From: Paenibacillus gallinarum
GTDB lineage: Bacteria; Bacillota; Bacilli; Paenibacillales; Paenibacillaceae
DNA: 64,000 nucleotides
Direction of reading: 5' to 3'
Assembly: GCF_014836635.1 (NCBI RefSeq)
Contig: NZ_JACSQL010000011.1
Span: forward strand, 106,672 to 170,671
Position 1 is the stretch's first letter, and the number at the start of each line of letters is the position of its first letter. The notes beneath the pieces are model-generated. The model ran no database searches, was not told the origin of the DNA, and worked only from the letters and a program-made list of their open reading frames with translations. Positions 24,710 to 33,690 of the stretch are shown piece after piece. The position numbers and the translations under genes are program-made.

Positions 24710-25721
24710 CGTTATCATCACCCTTCTGATTACCATTATACACCGTTTCAAAGCATTTTTGAAGTTGGCTATCAAATCTGTCGGCTATATCTCGGAGAAT
24801 ATCGTGATATTCTGAATCAAACAGAATTTCCTCATCTAAAACAATCACATATAAATATTGCCGATCATGATCGTGGAACGGGCTTGCAATATATTGCCTA
24901 TTCGCCTTTCCATTGGCCCCATGATGTGAGAATGTATAAGGGCTATCCGCCAAGATTGATTGCAAGAAACCTATTCTTTTTTTGCTTTGTAATTGAGCAA
25001 CCCGATCTGGTGGAATAAATTTGATATCAGTTTCAAGTGCAGCCTCTAATATGTCTATACCAAGTGAAGCAAAAGCATATGTAACAGCGTCTTCTTCTGT
25101 AAAGTCTCTTTTCGCCTTTCTTTTAAGAGGTCCTGCATACTTTTTAGTGAAGTTGATCAACTTATTCGCATTAATTTCTTCAGTATCATCCTGTTCATAC
25201 AAGGACCTAAGAGCATCCTGGTATTCTCTCATCATTCGCATTTTATAGGAATAATACAACTGCTGAGCGGCATTAATGTCTGTTGTCTCCCCCACGTAAC
25301 CATCAATAAAGTTTAGCTTGACTGTTCCGAAGCCAGATTTATTTACGATGGAATACTCGTACAATTGTACTCCAAGAACATATGGCTGCGTTGAAACAAA
25401 CCGACGAAACAGATCCACTAAAAGGTCACGCATTCGATATTCACTTAACTGTTGATTTGCCATCACCAGCATTTCCATCCGGCTTCTCATTTGATCCTTT
25501 AGCTCGTCTTTTTCTTGCTCTTTTAAATGAACACGATCTTTGTGCCAAATTAAGAACCCTGCAAAGATTAGTACAGACCAAACCACTGAGATTTTTATGT
25601 TATCAAGCCATCTAAGTATTACAGTGTAAAAGCCTTCAGCTTGCGGTGAGTTATTCGTCCAGATATCAAACGATAGTACAAATAGTAGGACGGCATATAT
25701 CCATAATGATGACTTCTTCAT
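24699..25721 (-). CDS. Membrane protein with two helices and large cytoplasmic domain, 340 aa
   Basis: Two hydrophobic segments (about residues 5-22 and 40-57) form a hairpin, followed by a coiled linker (K-E-Q-E-K-D-E-L-K-D-Q) and a cytoplasmic part of about 260 residues. That part may include a GAF-like sensor fold (about 100-150 and 270-320); this is a guess. The end is acidic. The ATG at 25721 has GAGGTG 6 bases upstream. It is a single-gene unit overlapping the 54-aa gene. It could be a signal-sensing protein without a recognisable output domain. Confidence 0.6.
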   Translation of the reverse strand: MKKSSLWIYAVLLFVLSFDIWTNNSPQAEGFYTVILRWLDNIKISVVWSVLIFAGFLIWHKDRVHLKEQEKDELKDQMRSRMEMLVMANQQLSEYRMRDLLVDLFRRFVSTQPYVLGVQLYEYSIVNKSGFGTVKLNFIDGYVGETTDINAAQQLYYSYKMRMMREYQDALRSLYEQDDTEEINANKLINFTKKYAGPLKRKAKRDFTEEDAVTYAFASLGIDILEAALETDIKFIPPDRVAQLQSKKRIGFLQSILADSPYTFSHHGANGKANRQYIASPFHDHDRQYLYVIVLDEEILFDSEYHDILRDIADRFDSQLQKCFETVYNGNQKGDDNDGT

Positions 25722-25815
25722 ATAACACCTCGCAAACTTCATGTTAACAGATTTCCTGCTTGTAAGCAGTAATAAATTAAGGCCTGTCCCTAATAGGTTT
25801 ATGATGAATCCAAGA

Positions 25816-25846
25816 AGACAAAAAGTCGCTATTTAATAGCGACTCG
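25816..25846 (-). terminator. Terminator after 25900-26316
   Basis: AGTCGCTATT pairs with AATAGCGACT, followed on the minus strand by TTTTTG. Confidence 0.8.
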
Positions 25847-25899
25847 ATCGAATAACATCACCTATATAATCCATTGATTTCGTTTTTTTTTGCTCACTG

Positions 25900-26316
25900 T
25901 TACTTATTTTTTAAGAACCAAAATCTAAATCCTATCTCGTTAGAATTATCGCAATATATGTAATATTTAGGATTTTCAAAACTTACGGAATTCTGAACAG
26001 CTTCTACCCTAGAAATATTATAATCAAGTGTAGCGTCACTTCCATTTATTTCGACTTTAAGCTTAAGTGGTAACAACATATTTTCAACAAAAGCATCAAT
26101 ATCAATTAGTGCATCTTTCAATATGTATGTAACAGTTTTCCCATCAAGATTATTCATTATTTCGAGACGAAATGTATGATCAATTGCTAAACAGTAATCT
26201 TCAAGCAAAAATGGATCGAGTTGTGATATATATTTATTATTCCTAGATTGTAGATCCTCTCTAACGTTATCCGCATTGACCCTTGTTGTTTCCTCTGTAA
26301 CTGATTTAAAACCCAT
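25900..26316 (-). CDS. Unknown protein, 138 aa
   Basis: I do not recognise this protein. It alternates helix and strand, and ends with an aromatic beta segment (I-G-F-R-F-W-F-L-K-N-K). AAAGGGGAG precedes the ATG. A hydrophobic ORF on the other strand overlaps its start but has no ribosome binding site. Confidence 0.65.
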   Translation of the reverse strand: MGFKSVTEETTRVNADNVREDLQSRNNKYISQLDPFLLEDYCLAIDHTFRLEIMNNLDGKTVTYILKDALIDIDAFVENMLLPLKLKVEINGSDATLDYNISRVEAVQNSVSFENPKYYIYCDNSNEIGFRFWFLKNK

Positions 26317-26570
26317 GGAAGGTCTCCCCTTTTTTAAAAAATATTATCAACTAGTGGTGTTCTTGGTTATTCTTTGGATAACTGTAGATATATCTGACAT
26401 CTTTAGTGTTTTCTCTGATTTTACATTCATCCTCCTAGTTATAGTATTTTTGTATAGTTTACTAGACATACTATATATCGGTTTATGCTTTCGTTTATTT
26501 TAAAAAAACCTATAAAGGCTTGTTTATTACGTTACGGCTCTTTAATCACTATTTTTATCTCATACTATTA

Positions 26571-26600
26571 ATAAAAAGGCGCCCTTATTGGGACGCCTCA
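26571..26600 (-). terminator. Terminator after YolD-like gene
   Basis: GAGGCGTCCC pairs with GGGCGCCTTT (one mismatch), followed by TTTTATT on the minus strand. Confidence 0.75.
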
Positions 26601-26632
26601 AATAACAGCTATGTAAGGTGTTGTAAAATTAC

Positions 26633-26980
26633 TCAGTATTCGTATGCCTCGATATTCGCACTAATTACATCCCGGACATCAAACCATTCACCGTCAACTT
26701 TAAAACGATTGAGTTGCATGTCTACTCGCTCAACAATGCCTATCACTCGTCTGTCCTCATATTCGTCAAACAGTTCCACATTAACCGTTTTTTTAAGCTG
26801 GTAGGACTCTGCGAGAGCACGGTATACAATTTCCTCCTCTTGATCGTCCAGAATAACACGCTGCTTACGACTGTTTAGACGCATCAGTTCATTATGTGCC
26901 TCACGATGTTCAGGCATGACCATCCTGCTCGATTCCCAAAAGATATTGCTTCCTTTAGTTAATTTGTTCGCTTTCACCAT
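26633..26980 (-). CDS. YolD-like protein, 115 aa
   Basis: The pattern of YolD-like proteins is present: W-E-S-S-R-M-V-M-P-E-H-R-E-A in the N-terminal third, then L-D-D-Q-E-E-E-I-V, and a C-terminal I-V-G-I-V-E-R-V-D strand set. YolD proteins are usually encoded next to a Y-family polymerase (UvrX/DinB-like) or on phages and integrative elements; no Y-family polymerase gene is visible here. Function is not established. GAGGTG lies just before the start. ATG 26980 or GTG 26977 are both possible. Confidence 0.75.
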   Translation of the reverse strand: MVKANKLTKGSNIFWESSRMVMPEHREAHNELMRLNSRKQRVILDDQEEEIVYRALAESYQLKKTVNVELFDEYEDRRVIGIVERVDMQLNRFKVDGEWFDVRDVISANIEAYEY

Positions 26981-27136
26981 AATCACCTCAATGACTATTA
27001 TAATGCGAACATTAGTTCTTATGCTAGGCTAATTAATTTCCAACATATCTTTGGGAAAAGCAGCGTCCTACATCAGCAAAGGAAGCTACCAAAGCGGTTG
27101 CTAAATAGATTACATTATATTCTTCTGGAATATGCT

Positions 27137-27511
27137 TCATCTCTCTATTTTTGAAATATCTACATTTAAGTAATTTGAAATCCGTGATTCAATTCTGCTT
27201 TGTAAAACCCCGTGTAGCATTTGAAACTCTCGAACATATCCCCTGCATAAATACTTTATATTTATGGATTCTTTCAATCGTTGTTCTTCAATTATTTTGA
27301 TACCTGCGTTAAACAAGAATTTTTTTATAGATTTAAGATCTATACTAGCTCTGTCTTGCAAATTTATAAGGCTAGCCTTAAATATTACTGGTATTCTGAA
27401 TCCTTGTTCTACTATTTTTATATTACTTTGGAGTACATCAAGAACAATTGGTATTTCTATATAGCTTCTGATGGCCTCCATTTCTTTAGGCGTTGGCATG
27501 GATTTATTCAA
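27137..27511 (-). CDS. Unknown protein, 124 aa (TTG start)
   Basis: I do not recognise this protein. It is rich in Ile, Leu, Lys and Glu, with several helices and two short beta strands (I-P-I-V-L-D-V, I-P-V-I-F-K). AAGGTG lies 6 bases before the TTG at 27511. It is a stand-alone gene. Confidence 0.6.
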   Translation of the reverse strand: MNKSMPTPKEMEAIRSYIEIPIVLDVLQSNIKIVEQGFRIPVIFKASLINLQDRASIDLKSIKKFLFNAGIKIIEEQRLKESINIKYLCRGYVREFQMLHGVLQSRIESRISNYLNVDISKIER

Positions 27512-27767
27512 GACGATCACCTTCCACGTACATTTGTTCTTATTATATCAAACAAAGTAGGGTATGCCAGTGGGGGATGCCGGAATGATCGACATCGATA
27601 TATTCTGTATAGTTGCTTATAATCACATTTCATTTGTTATAATCTGTCTTTTCTTGAGATTATTAAATCATCTTCATTACGCTGAGAATCTTATTACTGG
27701 GGTAGGGTTATCAGCCAACTATAATCCCCCTTATATGATAATTTACTTTTAAAGTATTTTCAGGCAC

Positions 27768-27797
27768 AAAAAAAGAAAGCTTTTCTGCTTCCTCTGT
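27768..27797 (-). terminator. Terminator after 27798-27962
   Basis: On the minus strand GAAGC pairs with GCTTTC around AGAAAA, followed by TTTTTTTG. Confidence 0.55.
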
Positions 27798-27962
27798 TTA
27801 GTAAGATTCTATGAAGTCTATAGCTTCCTGCATGTTGTCAGCGTCCCATTCAGCGTACCGGAAACCTGCACCATATGACCATTCATCCTTGGAAAAGATA
27901 TGTAACCTCTTTTCCTTATCCTCAGCGATTACGAACCCTTTAACTTGTTTTACCTTTTTCAT
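27798..27962 (-). CDS. Small protein, 54 aa, second gene of cassette copy 1
   Basis: The ATG at 27962 has GAGAGGGGTG upstream, located inside the last codons of the preceding gene, whose stop is 4 bases away. The protein has a beta-rich start (K-G-F-V-I-A-E-D) and an acidic helical end (A-D-N-M-Q-E-A-I-D-F-I-E-S-Y). The other cassette at 48832-49164 has a gene of similar length in the same place. Function unknown. Confidence 0.65.
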   Translation of the reverse strand: MKKVKQVKGFVIAEDKEKRLHIFSKDEWSYGAGFRYAEWDADNMQEAIDFIESY

Positions 27963-27966
27963 ATTA

Positions 27967-28164
27967 TTACACCCCTCTCAGTAGAGAAGCAAATCGGGTT
28001 GGGGTTACTTCTATTGATTCCCCAATTTTTATCATTTTAAAATTAGAGTTCCATAGTCCTTTTATAACGCTTTTTGCAAGTTCACCTTCTAATGGCATTG
28101 CACCATTCACCAGTAGTACACTACCTTCATCATTATTTTCTTTACGCAAGATATTCATCATCAT
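27967..28164 (-). CDS. Small protein, 65 aa, first gene of cassette copy 1
   Basis: AAAGGTAGG precedes the ATG at 28164. The C-terminal half, from L-E-G-E-L-A-K through G-L-W-N and G-E-S-I-E-V to S-L-L-R-G, aligns almost without gaps with the 57-aa protein at 48991-49164 (L-N-G-D-I-A-K, G-L-W-N, G-Q-S-V-N-V, S-L-M-R-G). The shared core reads L-x-G-x-x-A-K, G-L-W-N, G-x-S-x-x-V, S-L-x-R-G. I know no named family with this pattern. Confidence 0.7.
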   Translation of the reverse strand: MMMNILRKENNDEGSVLLVNGAMPLEGELAKSVIKGLWNSNFKMIKIGESIEVTPTRFASLLRGV

Positions 28165-28370
28165 TTTAATTACCTACCTTTGAGTTAGTTTTGTGTGCCT
28201 TACAAGATCTATCGAAGGTCATCAATTCGCTTTATTGCATCTTTATAGAGTGTGTCTTCTTCCGCCAAACTATCACCTTTTTTTGCTCAGTTTTCGTCCG
28301 TTCTTTACCTTATATCTTCAAAAGAACAGCTACAAAAAGATTACACCGGCACCTACGGAAAATTCTGTAT

Positions 28371-29162
28371 TTATATTCTTCCACTAACCCCACCAATTAC
28401 GAAACTAGCTGCGTATCCTTGTCCCTTAAGGCTGATAGCTTCGATACCTGTTTGCAGCCCTTTTTCTGATATAAAGATATCGCCATGAGGTACAAGGTCT
28501 AGGCACCTTAATTTAGATACTTTATCTAACAAATCTCTCTCTTCTGGAGGTATCATATAATCATCCAGGTCATTTAGAATATCCAGAGGAATATCAAAAG
28601 CCCATAACGTTTTTGCCCCGTTACTGATTCTTTCTACGTTAAAGATGACTCTATAACCAACCTTTTGGTCCTGTACTCTTAACTCAGTCACCTTATACTT
28701 CCCACTGGATAGTGTAATAACAGATCGAATCTCTCCAATAGTAAACTCTGTTCCCGTCTCTATCTTTTCTAGGGCCGAAGAAAATGCATACCACAAACTT
28801 TCAAAACGCAAGTCATTTTTATGGACCTGGTTTTTAGCAACATACTCTAATACAGCCACATGCTTTCTCACGATAAAATTTTGATACAGGTCATAACCCT
28901 GCCCTAGCAACCAACTGCGAAAATCAAGGTAGAAACCATCATCACCAGCATTAACGATACCGCCTTTACTGCTATGAAGCAGATCAAACTCAGGCACTTT
29001 GAACGATTCGAGCTTTTCTATCCATAACTTTTCAAGGCTCAATATCGTATCCTTGTCATAGCCCATCAGTATTCTTGACAGGTTTAAAAACTGCTTATCT
29101 GGAAGACAATACTCTTTTCCTTCTTTTGACTCCTCTATAATCTGCCATAGAAGTTTCTCCAC
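28371..29162 (-). CDS. DUF4240-like protein, 263 aa (GTG start)
   Basis: The N-terminal 110 residues fit DUF4240: L-W-Q-I-I-E-E-S-K near the start and later D-D-G-F-Y-L-D-F-R-S-W-L-L-G-Q-G (about residues 73-88), the hallmark D-D-G-F-x-x-F-R-x-W-L. The rest is unassigned. GAGGTG precedes the GTG by 8 bases. DUF4240 proteins are widespread with no known activity. Confidence 0.65.
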   Translation of the reverse strand: MEKLLWQIIEESKEGKEYCLPDKQFLNLSRILMGYDKDTILSLEKLWIEKLESFKVPEFDLLHSSKGGIVNAGDDGFYLDFRSWLLGQGYDLYQNFIVRKHVAVLEYVAKNQVHKNDLRFESLWYAFSSALEKIETGTEFTIGEIRSVITLSSGKYKVTELRVQDQKVGYRVIFNVERISNGAKTLWAFDIPLDILNDLDDYMIPPEERDLLDKVSKLRCLDLVPHGDIFISEKGLQTGIEAISLKGQGYAASFVIGGVSGRI

Positions 29163-29233
29163 TCTTCATCACCTCGGTATATTTTTTAACTCTTATGTAT
29201 CAAAAAGTTGTTTCTCTCTAATTATTTATAGGA

Positions 29234-29491
29234 TTATTTAAGAAAATGTCTTAGGATAGATTTGACTTTATCTGAATCGTAATCATCTTCAGTGTATAGA
29301 TCCCGAAGACGCATATATATCTCTTCATCAATTTTAACGAGATTTTCTACCTTTTCTTGAATCTCAAGGTGAGGACCATTAACTAGCTCGTCGTTTAGAA
29401 AAGCAGTCTCGCTAGTATGCTTTGTCACCTTAAAGATTTGACCTCTTTCAGTTACTTCTCCGCCCTTACTTATTGCATATTTCATTTTCAT
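29234..29491 (-). CDS. Unknown small protein, 85 aa
   Basis: I do not recognise this protein. It begins beta-rich and basic, with an acidic helical end. TTAGGAGG precedes the start. An overlapping ATG nearby is in another frame. Confidence 0.6.
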   Translation of the reverse strand: MKMKYAISKGGEVTERGQIFKVTKHTSETAFLNDELVNGPHLEIQEKVENLVKIDEEIYMRLRDLYTEDDYDSDKVKSILRHFLK

Positions 29492-29603
29492 ATATCATGA
29501 TCCTCCTAATGCATTTTCGGTGAAAGAATAATTCATTTTATGTATTGGTCGCTTAATTAGGCGACTTATTCGAATACAAAGCTCGTTTAATAAAAATTAG
29601 CAA

Positions 29604-29646
29604 AAAAATAAACCGGATGCAGGTTCGCATACCGGTTTATTCAAGT
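29604..29646 (-). terminator. Terminator between 29234-29491 and 29656-29841
   Basis: AATAAACCGG pairs with CCGGTTTATT around a longer loop containing a second ATGC / GCAT stem. It sits just past the stop codon of 29656-29841. Confidence 0.75.
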
Positions 29647-29655
29647 TTTTCGAAT

Positions 29656-29841
29656 TTACCCTTTTACCGCAAGTGTAATGATCAGCATAATCAGAATTAC
29701 ACTTCCAAAAAAAATCATTAGACCCCTTTCCGGACGATTTTCCATTTTATATAATTTATATTCAATTCTAGCTTTTTCTTTATCAGTGATATTAGGGTTA
29801 TTAATTTCTTTTTCAAAAGATCGTCGTTTCATTTCATTCAT
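29656..29841 (-). CDS. Small single-pass membrane protein, 61 aa
   Basis: A charged helical N-terminus (about 37 residues) is followed by one transmembrane helix (G-L-M-I-F-F-G-S-V-I-L-I-M-L-I-I-T-L) and a short A-V-K-G tail. AGAGGTG precedes the ATG. Function unknown. Confidence 0.65.
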   Translation of the reverse strand: MNEMKRRSFEKEINNPNITDKEKARIEYKLYKMENRPERGLMIFFGSVILIMLIITLAVKG

Positions 29842-29948
29842 TAAAAATCACCTCTGATCTCATATGTCGTAGTTGCTTCTACGTCCAGCTGATCGACTTT
29901 CTGTCCGCTACCAGACCCTCAGTCGTATAAATCATGGTCATGATTATA

Positions 29949-30350
29949 TTAGAGTCTTTCAATCTGCTGTTCGATCTCTTCACACTTCTGTTTTAACATT
30001 TCATATTGTTCAAGGGCATTCAAATAACTGGGATGTTGTTCCTCATGTCTAAGGATAAAACAGAAATATTCAATTGACATATAGAACCGGCCATTCGAAA
30101 CGCTGAATTGACGATCTTTAATTTTCCATATATCACCGAGTCTTCCCATTCCATTATCGTTCTTTTTAAATTCATCCCATAAAACGGAGAGTTCGTCCTT
30201 AGACTCTGCTTCTAGTATAGTCAAGGCACTTCTACACACCAGAAGATCATGCCATTTGGAGAAAGCTTTTGTTTTCTCTATTTCTGCTTCAAAAAGTTTA
30301 TCTTGAAGTTCCTTTTTAATCACTCTCTTTTTTTTCCACTTACCAAGCAA
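29949..30350 (-). CDS. Unknown helical protein, 133 aa (TTG start)
   Basis: I do not recognise this protein. Long charged helices at both ends suggest a coiled coil, with a central beta region. GGAGGTG lies 8 bases before the TTG at 30350; a longer reading from 30383 lacks a ribosome binding site. Confidence 0.6.
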   Translation of the reverse strand: MLGKWKKKRVIKKELQDKLFEAEIEKTKAFSKWHDLLVCRSALTILEAESKDELSVLWDEFKKNDNGMGRLGDIWKIKDRQFSVSNGRFYMSIEYFCFILRHEEQHPSYLNALEQYEMLKQKCEEIEQQIERL

Positions 30351-30528
30351 ATTATGTACACCTCCGGATCTGCTGTAAACCAAATCTTTTTTCTATGGTT
30401 TCTTCACACTGTTCAGAATGTTGTCAAGCATGTTTGCAAATCGTCCCATGCGAACGCCAACATACCCCCTCCCCCTATACTTTAAAAAACATACCTTATA
30501 CTTATATCATTACGAAGGAGGAGATATA

Positions 30529-30861
30529 ATGCTAGCAAAAATTCGATTTAAAAAAGACGTTAGTGAAGCGTTACAAGAGTACGGTGTAAAGCGCGGTGAT
30601 TACCGCGGTTTACTTAATAGAACTGCTAATTCACTTTCTTCAGGTAAAGGTAAGCATGCTATTAGAACAACACTTGTTGAGGTATTTAAACCGGATCAAT
30701 ACGACGTAATAGAGATAATCTTAGATATTCAATGCTTAACACAAGAAATAGGTGAGATAAATGTCATCAGTGAATATGCTAAAAACTTAAAGAATACTCT
30801 AACACATAGAACAGATGTCCAGATTGGAAAACATGTTGTCAAAATAATAACTTGGCTTTAA
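30529..30861 (+). CDS. Unknown protein, 110 aa
   Basis: I do not recognise this protein. It is basic and mainly helical with a Gly/Lys turn (S-S-G-K-G-K-H-A-I-R). The ATG at 30529 has AAGGAGGAG upstream; the earlier ATG at 30418 is unsupported. It is the only plus-strand gene between 24 and 37 kb that I accept. Confidence 0.65.
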   Translation: MLAKIRFKKDVSEALQEYGVKRGDYRGLLNRTANSLSSGKGKHAIRTTLVEVFKPDQYDVIEIILDIQCLTQEIGEINVISEYAKNLKNTLTHRTDVQIGKHVVKIITWL

Positions 30862-30986
30862 GAGTTAAGCTGCCATTTAGGCGGATTTTATTACTATAAA
30901 CTTGAGATATCCCTAATATTTCCACTCATGTCTTGTTCTTATTTTTCGACATCCTGGGAGACTGTAGATTTAATCGCTTGGGTAAT

Positions 30987-31163
30987 CTAATTCGCTCTAT
31001 CAAGATCTGCTACTAGTTTATCAGCTTTAACGTGCAAATTCTTAAGATATTTTTCCATTTTCTCGCGAACAGACCTAATGCTCATGATACTTATCTGGGC
31101 TTCTACCTCGCGGATCTCACCGTCTATTAATTTGATTTTATTTAAGACATCTAATTTTTTCAT
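30987..31163 (-). CDS. Small coiled-coil protein, 58 aa
   Basis: Nearly all residues fit two amphipathic helices with Leu and Ile heptads (D-V-L-N-K-I-K-L-I-D-G-E-I-R-E-V-E). GAGGAGC precedes the ATG at 31163. Function unknown. Confidence 0.6.
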   Translation of the reverse strand: MKKLDVLNKIKLIDGEIREVEAQISIMSIRSVREKMEKYLKNLHVKADKLVADLDRAN

Positions 31164-31345
31164 TCCTATGCTCCTCACTCGTATAGATTACAAAAGATGA
31201 ATCTGGTGATACTTCCTTCAGGATCGTAATGTTAACACAAGTTCATTTGATTTTTCTTCCATCAAACTATTACTTCTTTGTGCTCAGTTTTCATCCATAA
31301 AATCATTTACACCGTAAGCCGCCTCGGAGGCAAGAAATATCTAAA

Positions 31346-31375
31346 AAAGTGCTCCTGAAACTCCAGGAGCACCTA
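31346..31375 (-). terminator. Terminator after 31384-31836
   Basis: GTGCTCCTG pairs with CAGGAGCAC around 6 bases, followed by TTTTTT on the minus strand. Confidence 0.85.
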
Positions 31376-31383
31376 CATTATCT

Positions 31384-31836
31384 TCAGTTATATATGATTT
31401 GAGCTGTCTTCCACGATGGTTCACAATATGCATGTTTCTTTGCATCCCATCGCATCGTGACTTCCAAACTTTGATCATGCGAGGTATTCCCTGGGTTACT
31501 ACCTTTAGAGAATAGATGTTGTTCAATCCAACGTATCCTTTCTTCAGAAACAATCGCCTTCTCCCAATGAAGTTCATGGAAGATATCATCAAAGAACGTC
31601 AATCGGATTTTTGTCGCAATATGTTCAATTCTATTTTGCACTCCTGGAGGACTGTAGGAAGTAATGATGATTGTAACTAACTTACCCTCTCTTAAATCCT
31701 CTTCTTGGCCAACTCTCATTTCTACATCACAATCATAGACTGTAACTTCTCCTGCATCATTTGGAACCAAGTGCCCTGTCACATAAGGGAATTTGAAACG
31801 ATAGATTCCTGGATGCATTATAATTTCTTTTTTCAT
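31384..31836 (-). CDS. Unknown protein, 150 aa
   Basis: I do not recognise this protein. It is beta-rich with a G-E-V-T-V-Y-D-C-D-V strand and a K-L-V-T-I-I-I-T-S-Y strand. It could be a small barrel. AGGGAGCG precedes the ATG by about 10 bases. Confidence 0.6.
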   Translation of the reverse strand: MKKEIIMHPGIYRFKFPYVTGHLVPNDAGEVTVYDCDVEMRVGQEEDLREGKLVTIIITSYSPPGVQNRIEHIATKIRLTFFDDIFHELHWEKAIVSEERIRWIEQHLFSKGSNPGNTSHDQSLEVTMRWDAKKHAYCEPSWKTAQIIYN

Positions 31837-31936
31837 ATAATAACACGCTCCCTCTTCATTAAAGTTTTAATATCTTATTGTTATAGTACAAATGTTTTTC
31901 TTTTAATCGAGTAATGATGCTTGATGACTCACTAAA

Positions 31937-32434
31937 TCAAGAAGATTGGCGGTCCAATTCATTCAATATTTGTACTAACTGACTGACTCTGCCCTGGGAT
32001 ATACCACTAAGCTCCGCCCATTTCTTTTGCGATGAATCGGGATTCTCTTTCATGACCTCAATCAGCCGGACGAGCGTCTTTTTGCTGCGATTCTGTTTTA
32101 GTTTAATATTATCTAATTCTTTTTTCGTGCTAGTTTTCTGAAGGGATGCTACCCTTTCGGGTAATTTCTCGTTTCCGGAACCGGGAACTTGTTTTACACA
32201 TGGGCCACATATAAAATAATCTTTAAAATAAACTAGACCTGTTGTAGTGGAACAAAACATACATTCCATTGTTCGATATGTTCTTACTGTCAGACGTTCA
32301 TTTGCATCATCAATAAAGTATTCAAGTGGATCGCCAATCTCAATTCCAAGTATGTCCCGCAGTTCTTTCGGAAGCACTATACGACCTAATGAATCGACAT
32401 TGCGGACAATTCCGGTATTTTTATGTCTCCTCAT
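31937..32434 (-). CDS. AbrB/SpoVT regulator fused to zinc knuckle and C-terminal HTH, 165 aa
   Basis: The first 50 residues are an AbrB swapped-hairpin DNA-binding domain (G-I-V-R-N-V-D-S-L-G-R-I-V-L-P-K-E-L-R). Next comes a zinc-type motif, C-M-F-C then C-G-P-C, with aromatic residues between. The C-terminus adds a helix-turn-helix: K-K-W-A-E-L-S-G-I-S-Q-G-R-V-S-Q-L. AbrB-type regulators control stationary-phase and sporulation genes. The added HTH is unusual. AAGGAGC precedes the ATG at 32434. Confidence 0.8.
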   Translation of the reverse strand: MRRHKNTGIVRNVDSLGRIVLPKELRDILGIEIGDPLEYFIDDANERLTVRTYRTMECMFCSTTTGLVYFKDYFICGPCVKQVPGSGNEKLPERVASLQKTSTKKELDNIKLKQNRSKKTLVRLIEVMKENPDSSQKKWAELSGISQGRVSQLVQILNELDRQSS

Positions 32435-32634
32435 AATCAAGCTCCTTTTTTCCTAATTATACCATATAAGATGATATTTCTTCTTATACTATTAATCTTG
32501 GAATGAAGTGTACGTTCTCTTCTATTGGGACAATAATATAGCTTAGGAGCAGTTACGGATTACTTTATATTTAGATGTAAGATTCATCGAATTTCAACAA
32601 TCAAGTCAATATCCTCGTTTTCTGCTGGATATAA

Positions 32635-32683
32635 AAAATGTCCGGATTTCGGCATGATAAATATGCTGAAATCCGGACACAAA
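32635..32683 (-). terminator. Long terminator hairpin
   Basis: TGTCCGGATTTC-GCAT pairs with ATGC-GAAATCCGGACA (over 15 bp), followed by TTTTTTAT on the minus strand. Confidence 0.85.
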
Positions 32684-32711
32684 GGTCTTAATTGTTCACG
32701 TAATCTTAGCA

Positions 32712-32903
32712 TTAATCGAACGTTTGATTTAAAAAGTCTATTACTTTCTGTCGGGGGATACGGTTGGCAGTATTCATAACGCTTTGAATAGATGCTTCTT
32801 GGTCGGGCACTGTATTAACCCCCCCTAGCTTCCCATTGCCTGCTCGGCTATGGTTTGTGGAATATCTATTTATAAATGGAGTCGCTCTGGCGCAAGAACA
32901 CAC
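32712..32903 (-). CDS. Doubtful ORF or gene remnant, up to 63 aa
   Basis: An open frame precedes a very strong terminator and ends in a plausible helical C-terminus (I-P-R-Q-K-V-I-D-F-L-N-Q-T-F-D). No ribosome binding site or ATG start is visible; the only start is a GTG near 32903. It may be the end of a broken gene. Confidence 0.3.
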   Translation of the reverse strand: MCSCARATPFINRYSTNHSRAGNGKLGGVNTVPDQEASIQSVMNTANRIPRQKVIDFLNQTFD

Positions 32904-33008
32904 GTTGAACGGCTGCAGGAGATAAGCCGTTCCTATTTAAGTAATGTTCCCAGAAGGAGTCCCTTATCGAAATCTTTAGGTATTGCAGGATAGCTTCTAA
33001 CTTAAAAA

Positions 33009-33209
33009 TCACTTTTGTATATAGACAACAAAGCCATCTTTTACATGTACATCACACAACAAAGAAGAATCATACTTCTTTTGATGTTTTTCAATCCATC
33101 TTCCTGCTCGGTCTCTTGTATCAAACCGAGTAAGCTTACTTCTTTTATTCCATTTATCTCTCCAATTTTCAGGTGGATTTTCTAAGATCTCTTTCCATTC
33201 TTCATTCAT
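33009..33209 (-). CDS. Small basic protein, 66 aa
   Basis: I do not recognise this protein. Its start is Trp/Glu rich (M-N-E-E-W-K-E-I-L-E-N-P-P-E-N-W), then a basic middle and a short beta end. AGAGGGGGAG precedes the ATG. Confidence 0.6.
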   Translation of the reverse strand: MNEEWKEILENPPENWRDKWNKRSKLTRFDTRDRAGRWIEKHQKKYDSSLLCDVHVKDGFVVYIQK

Positions 33210-33690
33210 ATTTCTCCCCCTCTTTTCTTATATATTTTCAAACCTAGCTCAGTTAGCTTCCCTCTTCTAGGAATGTACTTTATATATCGGGGCAGCCTTT
33301 CAAGGATGCCCTTTTATAAAAAAGAAGAGCGTGTTTGGAGAACTGGGAGACTTTTTGCACCACGCTGCTTTAAGTTGAATACTTTATTTGTCCGTGTCCA
33401 GAGGACACTTTCTTTAATAAAAATAGAACCTTGTAGATTTTTTTGGTTTGTCTTTAGATGAAATATTTGGTTTGAGTTGCCTTATTGGGGTGGGGGTTGT
33501 TAGAATAGCCTGTTTTTCTGATTTTATTTTGTTTTTCTAATGTGAATTTTTCATATGGTTAAAATATCACACTGTTTTAGATTTATACTTTTTCAAGTGA
33601 TTTAGGACCAACAAAGTTAAAGTTCGTGTTCAAAAAAGATACAATAAATAAAAAAAACTCCGACCTCACTTGGAAGTCGGAGCATAGTCA
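33210..33690. other. Intergenic region with two terminators, no gene
   Basis: A plus-strand hairpin GGGCAGCCTT / AAGGATGCCC with TTTT lies at 33287-33315. A minus-strand terminator (CTCCGAC / GTCGGAG with a T run) at 33647-33683 ends the FN3-SLH gene. The open frame at 33273-33461 has no ribosome binding site and unlikely composition. Confidence 0.6.

Noticed and set aside
26276..26503. Plus-strand hydrophobic ORF of 75 codons
   Set aside because: It overlaps the start of the better supported 25900-26316 gene and has no ribosome binding site.
33273..33461. Plus-strand ORF of 62 codons
   Set aside because: No ribosome binding site and it contains a terminator hairpin.
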